DNA of 64,000 bases from Membranipora membranacea (lineage: Eukaryota > Bryozoa > Gymnolaemata > Cheilostomatida > Membraniporidae): NCBI GenBank assembly GCA_914767715.1, contig OU612074.1, forward strand, positions 19,454,062 through 19,518,061, given 5' to 3'. A program made the position numbers and the translations under genes. Within the stretch, counting starts at the first letter, position 1. The number at the start of each line of letters is the position of its first letter. The notes under the pieces are model-generated. The model was not told the DNA's origin and made no database searches. It worked only from the letters and a program-made list of their open reading frames with translations. Positions 13,194 through 26,262 of this stretch are shown in pieces.

Positions 13194-16110
13194 TAGATTA
13201 ATATTCTTGTCTTGTTTATATGAGCAATATACTAACTACCAGGCCCACAGGTACTGCCTCCTTTAAAAACTGTATAAAGTGGCCTTATCCACTGTGCCAT
13301 TGAATAGTTCTTACTGTTATGGGTCCATTTTGGACTTCCAATTTGCTATAAATATATTTTAAAACACTTGAGAAAACCCCACAGAAGCCGCTTACAGCAC
13401 CCCATCAGGCCTCACATTGCGTCCGAAGGGATTTTGTCGCCGTCCCTTCATTTTTTTATGAACTACAGCCCTGTCAACAATCATGTCCTTATCACGTGAG
13501 ATTATCCTCAATTTAAAATTAAGCACTTATATTTGCAACTAGAAATGGAGCTTTCAATTGGTATTCCCCTCGGCATTAGTTTTTAGCTGCCACCTGCTGT
13601 TCATGAAATGGCACTGTGTGTTGTCATGACTGAGTCTTAGGTAGTTTATGTGTTTATTACCTTTCAGTGCAAGTTTGATACATTATATGATCCCCACAAT
13701 GTGCACATTTCCCTAGCACTTCTCAGAACCGTGATGAGGTCATTTTTAGGGGTATCAGACTTATATCATTGTATGTTTCATTCATTCATTCAACATCAAA
13801 TTTCAATACTGTTATTAAACTTTATGGGTCATGGTGAAAGTTTGATAACTAGACCAACACATTTACGATCTATCATGTCATAATCACCACCTTCCATAGT
13901 ATTATCATAACACCAGTCAGGACATACGATATGTTAGAGAAATCTGAGACTGAGCAGTGCAGGTAGAGGTTTTTTTGTTGTATTTACTCAAGTATCCTGT
14001 CAGGTACTCATTAGAGCAAATGAGACAGGGATTAAAAGTGGAAAACAAAACAGATAGCATATGCTCTCGCCCGGTGGGCCGTCGGACGAGGGGCAAAAGT
14101 CTGGGGGGCTCAGACTAGCTCGATGGTAATATTATTTATAAAAACATAATAATATAACAATATTAGCATTGTCTAAACAACCAACCTTCTGTCCCGAGCG
14201 AAATTCTGGTCGTGAGGCAATAAACCGCCTACTCCTTCATTCTATATTATGTAACCTGAATTATGTAAATATTGGGATTAGGCACATATGATCCTCTTGA
14301 AATGAGGAACTTAAGTAATGAACTTTCTTCCCAATATGTTATGCCAGCCACTTGATGTTAGATTAATTTTTCGATTGAATATCAATTCAAAATTCATAAC
14401 AGATGTAGCAATAATGAATTGGAAGGATTTACATTAAAAAAACACAATTTCTTGTCAAACTCAAGTAGAAACTTGAATCCTGTAGACTTTAGTAATTACC
14501 GGTGGTGGTAGCGGTAGTAGTATATCATGTATGAGAGGCTTGTGAAGCCTTTGATTAAATCAAGGAGCATTTTCACCAATTCTTCATTCATAACAAAACT
14601 TTGAAGTTTTGAGGCAACATGTATGCTGTCATCAATCATAAAATGATAAATAATCTTTTCTCAATAAGCCTTATCCTCAATCAATGTTTCACCATCATAA
14701 TGGTCAGCTCTTCCCCATCTGTCCACATGAAGGTATGTGATGCGCCTCCATAATAAAAATGATATGCAAACATAATAATTTACACTTTATTTGCTATCCA
14801 GTGCCCCTTACTGGGCAATGAGCATATGATTACAAAGGATCAATGATACAGCTCATCTATTTAGCCACCCCTGTCATCAATTATCTCAACTTTGAATACT
14901 CAAAACATGAACACAGGGTGATTTATTTTAATAATGACCGATGGTTTTGTTTTTGTTTTTGCTCTCATTTAACCTACGAGAAGTCTAATTGGATGTTATG
15001 TGTAAGCGGTGTGGCAAGGACTTTGGTCATTGCGCGTAATTACTTTGTGTGAGGGAAGTAATTTTTTGGGAAAGTATGTAACGGTCATTTTTACGAGCCT
15101 TTTCGGTTGAGGTGTACAAAATTATGGTCATGCGAGGAGTAACAGTCCCCTATTACTCCTCGCATGAGGCTTTACAGAAGTCTTCATTCATTGATATCGA
15201 GCTGAATTCTTCAGATTTTATGTTTCAAATTTGGTTCTTATAATGCGGATCTGTATCAGGGGCTCAAGTATATTTTCGATCTGCGTAAATAGTAGGAAAT
15301 AAGGGCGTTCCCCTAATGGCTTTATTGCATTAGAATTAGATTTTAATTATGGTTAGTATCAACTATTGAATATTTGATTGTTTAAAATGGTATCAGTCAG
15401 TACCTTATAGGTTCTCCTGAAGGCAGATAGTGGTAATATTATATTGAGAGGAACTCCTCTGCCTTACCTATCAGGCAATTATTCATGAATAGTTAATCTT
15501 TGTGGAAATAATAATTATCATTTTTACACATAATTACCGCATGGCAATTAGGGTTAGAGGCAGGGGAGGATAAAGTCCTCTTGTTAGGGAAAACAGAGGT
15601 GCCAAGTCATGACATGTCTTTCAATAAGCTATCCTATGAGAATGAAAAATCAGATGTTTCATTGATCTTATATCAGATATCAATGATACCAATTGCCAAA
15701 AGCTGAAATCTCTCTTTGCAATTTTTTTGACTTAGGGAGGTGGATGATTATGTACTCAAAAATCCCCTCTCTAGTTCCACCACTGACTGGAAAAAGACAG
15801 AAATTAGCTATTCCTTCCAGCTATATTAGCTACTCTTTCCAGTCCTTCAGAAACCATGTACACACTTCCAGAAATGTCGCATGTACAACTGACATTGTAT
15901 AGCATGCCAGGTATAAATAATTTAATTATTATGTAAATTCTTACCTTCATTATACCACCACCAGCATACTATGTAAAAAGCACTATGGACTGAAAATCAG
16001 TTGTCTAGCAAAACTTGCAGAGAGAGCATCTTTTTAAAATCTTTGTGTTTCACTCAACACAAAGAGTAATTTTTGCTCGATTTATTTGATTAGCTCTAAC
16101 CAGCTGAGAG
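13194..16110. other. Non-coding stretch upstream of the TSP1-repeat gene
   Basis: No supported coding exon. It holds a hairpin at 15129..15166 (described separately) and AT-rich tracts. The 5' regulatory region of the gene starting at 16111 should lie at its right end. A splice-acceptor-like tract ending in AACCAG lies 7 bases before that ATG. Confidence 0.5.
15129..15166. repeat. Perfect 14-bp stem hairpin
   Basis: Arms CATGCGAGGAGTAA and TTACTCCTCGCATG are exact complements separated by 10 bases. It stands in non-coding DNA. It may be a relic of a small inverted-repeat element; no terminator role is implied. Confidence 0.8.
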
Positions 16111-19100
16111 ATGTCGATCACTCCTTTAATACCGCTGACAGCTGGTAATAATCAGGGCGGGCAAGGACTTATGCTCATGGGAGGAGCTGGTGCTGCAGGA
16201 GGAGGAGGCACGGGATTGGCTCAAATGTTCGGCGGAGGCAACAGCAACAATAGTAAGTACCAGTATACAAAATGTTGCAATAAGTAACCATACTTACAGG
16301 AAGAAAATCATTACTCACCTTTGATTTCAGCTAAATTCTCCTACTTTTATTTCAAAATAGCGATTATTCAATTAATACAATCTATTCCTATCAAACTTGC
16401 GATCCGTCTTTCAAGGGGTATCAGATTTTTTGTCTATAGTTGTATTAGTACACCGGTTCTGTGTTATTGTATACAAAAATCGGTAGCCTACTAATAGAGA
16501 TCCTTTTATTTCGGTGTTGCAGTAATTTTGTTGTGAATTTTGAATGATTATTATTTTAAAGTTTTCCGACAAATGTATTTCTGGAATTCACATAGTGTTC
16601 AGTTTATTATAAGGGAATGAGTATAATTGGAATTGCTGGAACAAGTTGCATTCTGGGTAGTGGCAATGTTGTTAACTTGACCTATTAGTACAAGCAAACT
16701 GATTTGATTTAGCGTAGAAACATAACCCTGATAAAATTTCTCTTTTTGCAGACAATCGATGCTGTTACTTACTGTTGGCCATATTAATGGGAGGTCTGGG
16801 CAGTATGGGCGCTTATAGATTCATACTACACCCTGCAGGAGCTCAGCTCAGCCCCCATGCAGAAGTGGCGGAGGTAGCACAGGGTGCTCCTCCATCACAC
16901 CAACCTGGAAATCCTCTCGCCTGTCTGCTCACCATGTCATGTAAGTTCTCCAACAGATTTTAATGAAAGCTAGAGTTCTATTTTGCTACCTATGGTTGCT
17001 GTAATGTTAGCTAGCACTGCTGTAATGTTAGCTAGCACTGCTGTAATGTTAGCTAGCACTGCTGTAATGTTAGCTAGCACTGCTGTAATGTTAGCTAGCA
17101 CTGCTGTAATGTTGGCTAGCACCAAACTTTGACTGGCTGAGGTGGGAGTGTAATAAAGTTAGGAGGGGGAGTAGATGTTAGCTAGCTTTTAATCCAGCTA
17201 CATTTTCCACCTGTGAAAATTTTACTCCCCTATGGGGTAAATAAAAATCAGGCTCGGTCTAAGCTTTCTTGCAAGAAAGTACATTGGACTGGTCGATTAA
17301 CTACCATCCAGTTTGAAGGTTTAATGGTTGACAGTAGGAATTTGGTGGCATACCATAATGCTTAATAGCCCATTGTCAATGATCTCTTTTCTCATCTATT
17401 TTTCATACATAGAGAAATTCAGTTATATCAGACTGTCACATAATGTTTAACTTTCAAACTTGCTCACAAATTCTCCTTCAAAAACTGAAAAAAGAGCTTT
17501 TCCTTTTTTTCATTAAACTAAAGCCTGTCAGAACAAAACGATAGGATTTTTTTTTTATTGAACAAATCATGTTGACAAATTTCACAATACTTAAGCTGTC
17601 CGCTGAACCTCTTCATGTCAGATCAAACACTCTGCATAATCTTGAAAGGTGTTTAGGTATACATTATGCAAATTATGCAAAGATCCATAATTACATGGAA
17701 GTCCCGAAATCATATTTTGATAATTAATTAACTGGCCAGCGAGTGTTTGGCATTTGTGAAGCAACTTCTGTTTTGGTAAATTTGCAACCTAAGCGGACAA
17801 TGACTAATCATTAATAGTGCCGAGTTGTCATTCAAACAAACCTGTCATGCATTTATCATCAAACAATATACTTAGTTCTTACTTCCAGCAGGAAATAAAT
17901 TATGCTGTGAAAATCAAGTAAAAATAATATACCATACTTCATTACTACGCAACAAGATGGTTTCAATATTGCAACTCAGTAAATTGACCTTGTTCTAAAG
18001 CTGCCTCAAGTGATGTAATTGCCCCGTCCTGGTTTATAAAATGGGCAATCACCTGTACACATTTCAAAAAAATTTCTTTGCAAGGGCTTGCTATTTGGGA
18101 CAGACTTTACTGGTTTTGCTTTCATCCATCATTCAGCGCTGTACTGCGATCCATTGCATCAAGTTTATCCAAATTTTTCTCTATTTTACTCAGGTGGCAA
18201 ACAATGGAGTCAATGGGGGTCATGGTCAATGTGTACTGTCACCTGCGGTAGTGGAGTTCGGTCTAGATTCAGATCATGTAACACTAACTACCAATATGAC
18301 TGTGTCGGAGAGTTTGAACAGAAACAAGCTTGTAACACACAATGCTGTCAAAGTAAGTTATCATTTCATCCCTTAAACTCAAACTAACATTCAACTCCTA
18401 ATTTAAACCTACTCGCACTACACTACTTGGGAACCTTATGCCACAGGCTCTCTCCATTGCTGTTCAGTTTGTTGTAAAAAAGCAATTATTATTGTCCGAT
18501 CTATCAGCAGGGAGGAACTCTAAATTTAGAATAACCACATGCGATGCGATGATAAGCCCGACGTTACTACTACCTCAACATCTTACTATTTGGTCATTCA
18601 GTTCCTTCTTTTTGCAGTTCCAGGAACATGGCTGACATGGTCTATGTGGTCCACCTCAGTAACCCCACATCTACAAATTAGATCCAGGACCTGTTATCAC
18701 CCTGCTGTACAAGTCAACAAGTACTGTCACAACCTGGACGGACAGGATGCAGCACTGTGTCTCGGAGATAAAACTCAGACTAGAATCCTCTACGGTCCGA
18801 TGAATCAACCCGGTGCACCGATCCAGACAGTGCCAGGTCTAGCGGTACCAGGTCAGGTAGTTCTCCCAGGTCAAACATTACCAGGTCATGTTGTTCTTCC
18901 TGGTCAAACCGTCCAGCAACAACCAGCTGTTGTGCAAGCCCAAGCAGTACAGCACCAAATAGTGCAACACCAAGTAGTACATCACCAAAGTGTACTACCT
19001 CAAGCAGCACCAGGTGTAGCAGTACAGAACCATGGTGTATCCGTACAGGTATCACCAGTCCAAACAGCCCCACTACAACACGTACCAGCTCCAAGTGTGC

Positions 19101-19738
19101 CTCACATTCAACAGCATCTTCTCAACCATATCATGCAACATCACACTGCACCAGCCCAGGGTGTGCTCCATCCAGCCGTACAGCAAGTCATGCCACAGCA
19201 CCCATCTGTACAACAACAACAACCCGCTGTACCAAGCCAAGGTGTTCAACAGCAAGCGGTACAACAACAAGCTGTACAGCACCAAACTGTTCTTAAACAA
19301 ACCGTCATCCATCATCAACCAGCAACACAACAGAATGCTACACAGCGAACAGTACCACAGCACACAGCACCACAACAAGCAGTACCACAGCACACAGCAC
19401 CACAACAAGCAGTACCACAGCAAACAGCACCACGGCAAGCAGTGCCACAACAAGTAGCACCTATTGTACACCACGAGACACACCAGACAACAAATGATGA
19501 CGGATCAGTCTCTCATGTATCTGTATCAGTTGCACATGCAGAGATCCCTGCTGTTCCAGTAACCCAGAATGCACCAGAACATCCTATCAACCAATCACCA
19601 GGCGCCGTGACCCAGGGGACTGCTCCACGAGTACCTGCACCAGGACCGGCACCAGGACCTGTGTTCCACCAGCCAGCACAACCAGCAGTGGCTGCAGGAA
19701 CTTACGAAGCACCATCTATCGATATTGACATAAATTAG
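16111..19738 (+). CDS. Single-pass membrane protein with TSP type 1 repeat and Gln/Pro-rich tail
   Basis: Exons are 16111..16252, 16752..16940, 18194..18352 and 18618..19738. All junctions are phase 1 with GTAAGT donors, giving 536 residues. Residues 1-47 are Gly-rich and begin MSITPLIPLTAG. Residues about 50-72 (RCCYLLLAILMGG onward) are a hydrophobic span without a leader in front, suggesting a type II membrane protein. Exon 3 encodes a thrombospondin type 1 repeat: the three tryptophans W115, W118, W121 and the TCGSG turn are intact, with six or more cysteines. Exon 4 opens with a second, degenerate repeat that keeps three tryptophans (W168, W171, W174) but has lost the two leading cysteines. 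About 330 residues of Gln/Pro/Val/His-rich sequence follow, with PGQ-type and AVPQHTAPQQ repeats. TSP1 repeats usually bind matrix or glycans, so a surface or matrix role is inferred. Function is otherwise unknown. Confidence 0.9.
16998..17123 (+). repeat. 21-bp tandem repeat, six copies, in intron 2 of the TSP1-repeat gene
   Basis: The unit GCTGTAATGTTAGCTAGCACT is repeated six times almost without change; the last copy has two differences. It lies about 60 bases after the exon 2 donor. Near identity of the copies suggests recent expansion and likely length polymorphism. Confidence 0.95.
19351..19460 (+). repeat. 30-bp coding tandem repeat (decapeptide AVPQHTAPQQ)
   Basis: Within exon 4 a 30-base unit occurs three to four times. 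The first two copies are identical, the third differs at a few bases and the fourth is partial. It encodes AVPQ[HQ]TAP[QR]Q decapeptides. Because the unit is a multiple of three, copy changes keep the frame. Confidence 0.9.
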
Positions 19739-20324
19739 TATAGTTGTAATAACAGTTCATTATCAATGTTTCAGTTAAGACACCTTCTTTGATTCACTGA
19801 TCAATTCCCTCACACACTTTGCGGAGATTTCTGCAGTGAGGGGTCATAAGGAAGCTGGCTGACATGGCAGATGATGATGATGGCTCTTATCTTTGTACAA
19901 GCCTGAAATATTTTTATTACATATTATGGATTTCATTGTCTTGCCTTATGCGGTGTTAGTTGGCGGAAAGGTTTATTTTCCATAAATATGCTAGGTTATT
20001 TAGATACTATGTTGTATTTAATAATATTTCGAAATCACATCTGCTACTTCAGTTAGTTTCTTTTTGTTTGTTTTTTGGTACAAAATCACGGACAGCTGCA
20101 AAACTTTGGTCTTTGACTTCTAAGGCTAAATAAGCCCATCAGGCTTCTCAGACCATGCCAAGGTGGTACACACACACAACCGCTGACATATATTTTATCA
20201 TCTTTTTTGTTATTTAGAATTTGTGCATAAATACTATATTGTAGCAAACAAGTTTTTAATTGTTTTCTCTTTTGGACTATTGTTGCATGAAATATTGTGT
20301 TATTTTTTATACAAAGTTTAAAAA

Positions 20325-20330
20325 AATAAA
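20325..20330 (+). promoter_or_regulatory. Poly(A) signal AATAAA for the TSP1-repeat gene
   Basis: AATAAA stands about 590 bases after the stop codon of the TSP1-repeat gene, in non-coding AT-rich sequence that would be its 3' UTR. No closer canonical signal was seen. Confidence 0.5.
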
Positions 20331-22529
20331 TATGTGGGCTTCAAAGCATCGCAAATCTCAGTCTTATCAAATTAATGAGCTAATAATTACAAAGCAGTTT
20401 TAGGAATCGAGACAAGAGGTTTATTCAATTAAACCAGAATAAAAAAATTTGAAAAACCCTACATGGCAATTTAAACTTGTCAATTTGTATTCTTTGGATA
20501 GCTAAAAGAACAATTCATTTAATTAAAGAAAGCTGGGGGTTGAAGAGGGTAGGTTATTATAAACAACTTAATCTTAACACTCCATATGCTCTAGTTAAAT
20601 TAACATAAATATACATTTTGATCCCCAAACAAAGATCACTTAAGAGTATATTCTTAGTGTATAAGTGTATTAATTGTTTAGAGAAAAGATGCCAGGTTTG
20701 CTAGATGAAAAGAATAAGCAATACACAAAGATATGTCATATCAGGTCCATGATTAAACTTTTTGGTATTAATTTCAGCAGTAACGAACTCTACAAAGAGG
20801 GTGGAGGGAATTTTGTCATTCCTGTTAAAGAGGATGAATTTTACAGGAAGCATGACCATTGAGTGGAGGAAATATGTTGCACGAATAAATACATAATACA
20901 TTACATGTACAAATTATTTGTTTTTAAATACAGAGACCTAGTAGGATTTTGCATTAATTTAATTTTAGGGTGTTGTTTCTTGGTTGATGAGGTCGAGTCA
21001 TTACAATGTGGAATGTTATATCCAATTAAATCAAACTTTAACATATTATTCTTTTTACATTGAAATGGGTTGGAATGAACTATTTTGACCAATTATACAG
21101 GACTAATTGAGGATGTTTTCTGTAACTGATTAAAAGTGCATCAGACTGACCTCTAGAAAGGCTGTGGAAACGGGTTAAAACCCTGTTTTGAAAGTTGCTT
21201 TCATGAAAAATCTAATATTCAATCGTATAGCTTATAGCAGAATATACCTGTTTTTAAATAAAAAACCAATTGCCATGGGTGATGAGAATTGAAGGGAGAT
21301 TTAACCAAGCTATCTACTATATATATAAATACATATATATATATATATACTTCTAAATATGGGTTAGGAAGTATTATTGCTAGTTTGTCTCTTCCTGCCA
21401 GGATGACTGTTTGATTTGATGGTTCTCAGGTAGCACCCCCTTTAAAACTAGCTTATAAGGTTGTGAGGTGTCCGAGCCAGACGCACCAGTTCTAACAGAA
21501 ATAAAGAAATTATATTCGTACGTTGTAGCAGATGAATATGAAAAACCAGAATGGGTTCAATAAATTAGGAGTGGGTGCAGCAATGTCTCTATTGAGAATT
21601 TCGAAAAAAAGGCTCCTTATGACTAAAGTGCTCAATGATTGTGGTGAAATCTCGTGGGCTAGGGATGGCTGATTGTTCTTAAAGATGTTTGGCAATTTTG
21701 TAGATTTGATTATATCAAAGGTTTATATATATGAAGGTTTTCTCACGGATTGTCGAAAGGAATTGTGCATAAATGTGAACTGCCCATCTCCCCAGGAAAA
21801 AAAGTGTCAAAGTCAATTATTCATGATCAGTAGTGAATGGAGAAAATTATAATACAGTGTTGCTCCATGAGAGTCGAGTAGCTCCTCTTGTTGTGGATAG
21901 CCACCTCTCCAGAAACTACAGACACCAGCAAATCAATATCAGTGTTTATTTTTACCTTGAATTTTATCCAGATCGCCTCAAATCCTTAAAATATAGATTT
22001 TGGAACTAAAGCTTGAACAGAAATTAGGATACCGACTCCTTGAAATTGATGTGTGTTGGTTTGGGTTTATGTGTACACCCACACCCCCTCTCATCTCATG
22101 ATTTATAATGGGCAATAATTAATCACAATCAACAGTGTCACAATTATGATTATATTATCCGTCTCAAAAACTGGAGAATTTTCTAATTTTTTAATTAGTA
22201 ATACTGCAAACTCTTGCCGCTATGTGTAATGTTAAATTTCATGTGTTTCTCCCACATGTAAATGGGTGTGTCTGATGCAAAAACCAGGAAATTAAATGGT
22301 TGGTGAGGCTTCCCATTCATTTCAATTATTTCCAGTTGTATTCAAATTTATGGAGAATTTGATTTATAGCTTAGATCAGAGAGTTTTGGCTCTTTTATAG
22401 ATTGATCCACTACAGGCAAAATAGAATCAGCTGTCAAGGTCATTCGGATGGATATTTCGGATTGGGGGACTGCAATGACCCGACGTGTTGATAATTCACA
22501 AATGTTCATACTAAGCTAATTTAGTGGGA
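20331..22529. other. Non-coding stretch with AT microsatellite
   Basis: Contains a short TA-rich microsatellite at about 21320-21350. Short open frames at 20674..20862 and on the minus strand nearby lack splice signals and family likeness. I see no gene. Confidence 0.6.
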
Positions 22530-22835
22530 ATGGATGTATCCGAGAGTACTGAGGGATGGAAGAATCAATCTAAAAACATTCCCAGAGTTTTTGCAACAAC
22601 AATAGTCCGGCAGCGGATACCACACACTTTAACTGATTGCTTCGAGCAAACACACCATCCATCCCCCTTAGCAAGCTCAGTATTAACTCATCTGAGGCTT
22701 GCAGCAGCACACCCTTCAGCTAATTTCTATCCACCATTGCCACCCTATCTAATAGTCACACAGCGTATATGTATCAGTGTTATTGGAGGTTACATGGCCC
22801 CCGGCTGTAACCTTCGGAAGGATAACTCATGAACA
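22530..22835 (-). mobile_element. Old, degenerate tRNA-derived SINE copy
   Basis: The order of short blocks matches the better-preserved SINE copies at 33.6 kb and 61.7 kb: a GAGGG...GGA start, an ACTGATTGC block that corresponds to the A box on the minus strand, a CACCATCC block, and a CCACC(A)T(T/C)GCCACCCTAT block. Many substitutions have destroyed the promoter boxes. An open frame of 102 codons in it is accidental. Confidence 0.55.
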
Positions 22836-24345
22836 ACTATTTCCCCAAATTACCTACTGTAACAGATTGAATGATGTTTGAAGTGACTCAAATCATTTTT
22901 GTTTTGCTGATACAAATTTGCAGTTTGAGATTGTGTTAGGGTATCCTTTTGACACAAAGGGTAGTGGGTATCGATACTAATATTGTAGAGAAAGCCAGGT
23001 GGAGAACCAAAATAGCTTGCCAGTAAAGAATCTCTGAAAACATCATAACAATAATACAACTCCTTTTTTTTAGTGCGACCATGCCTGGGTTTACAATGAT
23101 TTAATTAGGAATTCATTTTTGAGACAGGTGAAATTTTAAAGGAATTGATTATGTCTAGAGGAATCTTGTGATCGAATCAAATTTAAGAGTGCACTTACCT
23201 GGTCATTTCAATCATTGCACGATAAAAATATCTGTATATTGTATATATTGGGTATACAGACATGCAAAGACCCTGGGTTGAATCAATAAAAATGAATAAA
23301 CCTGCATCAAATTTTAGTCTAAACCTGTGAGGTTATCTCTTTTTGTATGAAGCCCTTCAATTTTTTGTCTGAGTTCAGTTATGCTGATCTCATTTTGCAA
23401 TCCATGAGATTAGCAAGGAACCTTCAAGTCCATGTTTCAAGGAAACCAATGGCATAGGAAAAAGTCTTGGAAGTGGGGAGTTAATAATGTAGCCACATTT
23501 CGGAACTTTTATTCAAATATTCAGACATCAATCATAATTATATCAATCATTTCGAAACTTCAAATACCAAAGGATTTCCAATTTATAATAATTATTGACA
23601 TTGACGTGTGTATTAGGCAAACAATTAACAAAAACCTGGAATACAAAATAATAAACCTGGACATTCCTGTGGAAGTATCTGTCCGTGTCAAATAAAGACA
23701 AACCACATAACAGGCACTGGTAATGAATTGACCTCCATTCATAAAGAATGAACATTTTTTAAACCTCCACATTTCATAACCAGATTACCTAATCATGCTT
23801 AATTAGTTTCACTCCGGAAGAAGCTAATCAAGCCTGGAGTGTTCTCATTATTCATAATTAGATTACATAATTGATCACTGTTTGTTATTTTTTTGCCTTA
23901 GAATGAACTCAAAAAGTGTGCCAATGAATACTGATGAGGGTTTTGTCACAGAGCAAGGACATATCTTAATTCTGTGGTATTTTTTTAGTATTATTATTTA
24001 TTGTCAAGGCATTCACAGACCAATGAGTTTTTTTATTCTCTCTACTATCTATAAAGAGAGATTGGCATCATTTCAAACCGTTAGGTTTGATTAAAACTGT
24101 TATTGTCAAGGCAAAAAATGCTCACTATCGTCTGAACTTGAAAAGTTTGCCATTATGAGTATGTTCTTTCACCACATGGAAGATGGGAGGTCTTTAGAAA
24201 CAAGAGAATTTTTCAATTGATGGGATTTCGTAGTTTAACTTAGCCTCGCCAAGCGGTCACAGGTCAGGTCAAGGTGAAGGTGTTCACAAACAAGAAAACA
24301 AACAGCTGGCCGATGGAATTTGTAAGCAACTTGCAGAAGTAGGTA

Positions 24346-24412
24346 GCTCAGATGATTAGAGCGCCAGGTCCTCAGCATTCAACTGTTAAAGCTCCTTGAC
24401 TTGGATTACCGT
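24346..24412 (+). repeat. tRNA-like relic (A-box region)
   Basis: GTAGCTCAGATGATTAGAGC matches the D-arm and A-box region of a tRNA very well. The downstream part (about CTTGGATTACC) is only a poor B box and no acceptor stem closes. It is most likely a tRNA-derived SINE or tRNA pseudogene fragment. Confidence 0.45.
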
Positions 24413-24459
24413 ACTATACTTGAGCAAGAGCTTGGGAGCTCAGATTAGGGTTGGTTGTG

Positions 24460-24572
24460 CCTTAGAACAAGTTTGATCCAATTGCCTGCATTCCTGTTGC
24501 TCCCTTCCACTGGTCACGCATGACCAGTGAATCGGGAGCAACACGGAATGCAGGCAAATGGACCAAACTTGG
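24460..24572. mobile_element. Hairpin MITE-like element
   Basis: The left arm (AAGTTTGATCCAATTGCCTG... TTGCTCCC) pairs with the right arm (GGGAGCAACACGG...CAGGCAAATGGACC). The centre, CACTGGTCA-CGCA-TGACCAGTG, is itself a perfect short hairpin. A related half element lies in the sulfotransferase intron near 53215. Confidence 0.7.
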
Positions 24573-26262
24573 TCTAGTTGTCCCCCATGTGTATTCAATC
24601 CTGCCAACGAACTGATCAGCAAGCTGGGAAACTAATCTGAAAATTCATTGAGAAACATAAAACTTCAAACCGCTATTTTTCAAAGATACATTTCTCACAA
24701 CCTATAGCTTAAATTTAACTATACCTGAAGAAAGCAAGGAGCCATCTATTACTTTGATTGCATGGATCGGGAGCCTCTTCTCGCTTAAACTTCTATGTTT
24801 TTTTCAAATTGCTCTATTTGTCAAGTTACACTGGCCCCCACAGACCAATGAAGCTACTTATAATCATGTGAGAAATCGAAATGATTTTAAGGCATCAGGT
24901 TAATTAAAGCTGTTATTTCTAGGCGATTGGTTGCTAATTATCATTTCAGTCACAAGTTTTGGTAACCAAGACTGCACCTGTGGTACTTGAATGACTTCCT
25001 AAATAATTATGGAGAGTTTAAGGATGAAATCGGAGAGAATTGTAGACATTAAATTTGCATGACTATGAACATTTGACCCCAAACTGACCGATCCAACTTT
25101 TGCAATACTTTGCGTTTCAAACAATATAGTTGTGTATGGAGGTAGCAGCGTTTGTTTTCAAAATAAAAGTGCATTCAGTGCACAGATGGAAGCAAGATTT
25201 TCTTGTGGCCTCAAAGTTTGGGGGAACCAAACTAATTTTCTTGGAACTTTGTCTACTTTTGTAAGCTAATTTAGCACGCTTTTTCAATAATCAGATAGTG
25301 CCATTGTTACAAGCCCTGCTGTTCTTCACTACGTAACATTGTCTTAGTTAATTCGGGCCCACAGGGGAGTCAATTGATAACAGTAAATAAATTATTCCAA
25401 ATGATTGAATAATTGAATACAAAAAGTTTAACAATATACCTACAAAAGATCTCTTCATATGTTACAAATTAGCTAAAACAATCATTGCATATTCCAAACA
25501 ATAGAAATTAATGGAGTTATTTGTACAAGTTTTCAGCTCAGAAAAAATATAAAAACTATTGCAGAGCTGAACCAATACTAAACTGCAAATTATGACTAAT
25601 GTAATTTACCAATGCATGTACACAATGTTGAATTACACTTGAAATATGCAAAGAGGTATGGCAGCCTGATAAAAACATTTTTTATGCTCACAAATAATGA
25701 TCTTAGTAGAGGAACAGAGCTATGAGATCTTTAACACTTTGAATCGATTCCCTAAAGTTTTCAGAGTGTGCGCAGCCCTAGTAGAGCTGTATTCAATTTT
25801 CTTTAATTTGTGAAGATGCTGTAGAATGTAATAATTTTGTGATTTCATTACTTCTACGGCGTCCTCATCATCGACTCCCTGTAAATCTTTGTAGGATAAA
25901 AATCAAAGAACCACCTCAGGTAAATATTGTACGACTACATATAGTTGTCTTTCTCATTTCCATTCACTAAATTTTCAGTAATCACACACAATGTTTCAAA
26001 GATTTTGTCAACATGACAGAAATCTTTCTCAAGTGGTAACCCTACAAAATATCTATCAAAGGTTGTGGCGCATTTTGTACAAAATTTTTCACCGCACCAG
26101 GTACAACTCGATACTCCAAACTATCAGTCTATTTATATCCATTTGGTTAATGTCTGCGAACTAAATTATAATTTCATCAGTAGCTTGAATCACCTTGAAT
26201 TGTAACTCTGTTTTGTGTAAATTAACTAGTAATGGCATTTTTTTCCTGTTCTTACTTTAAGG

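Larger units (their letters stand above)
22836..26262. other. Non-coding stretch upstream of the double lectin gene
   Basis: No supported gene. It contains a tRNA-like relic near 24346 and a hairpin element at 24460-24570 (separate entries). The right end should hold the promoter and possibly a 5' non-coding exon of the lectin gene. Confidence 0.55.

Noticed and set aside
18780..19483. Long open frames on the minus strand and in another plus frame across the Gln-rich exon.
   Set aside because: They are shadows of CAA/CAG/GTA-rich repeats in the true frame, and their peptides are low-complexity artefacts.
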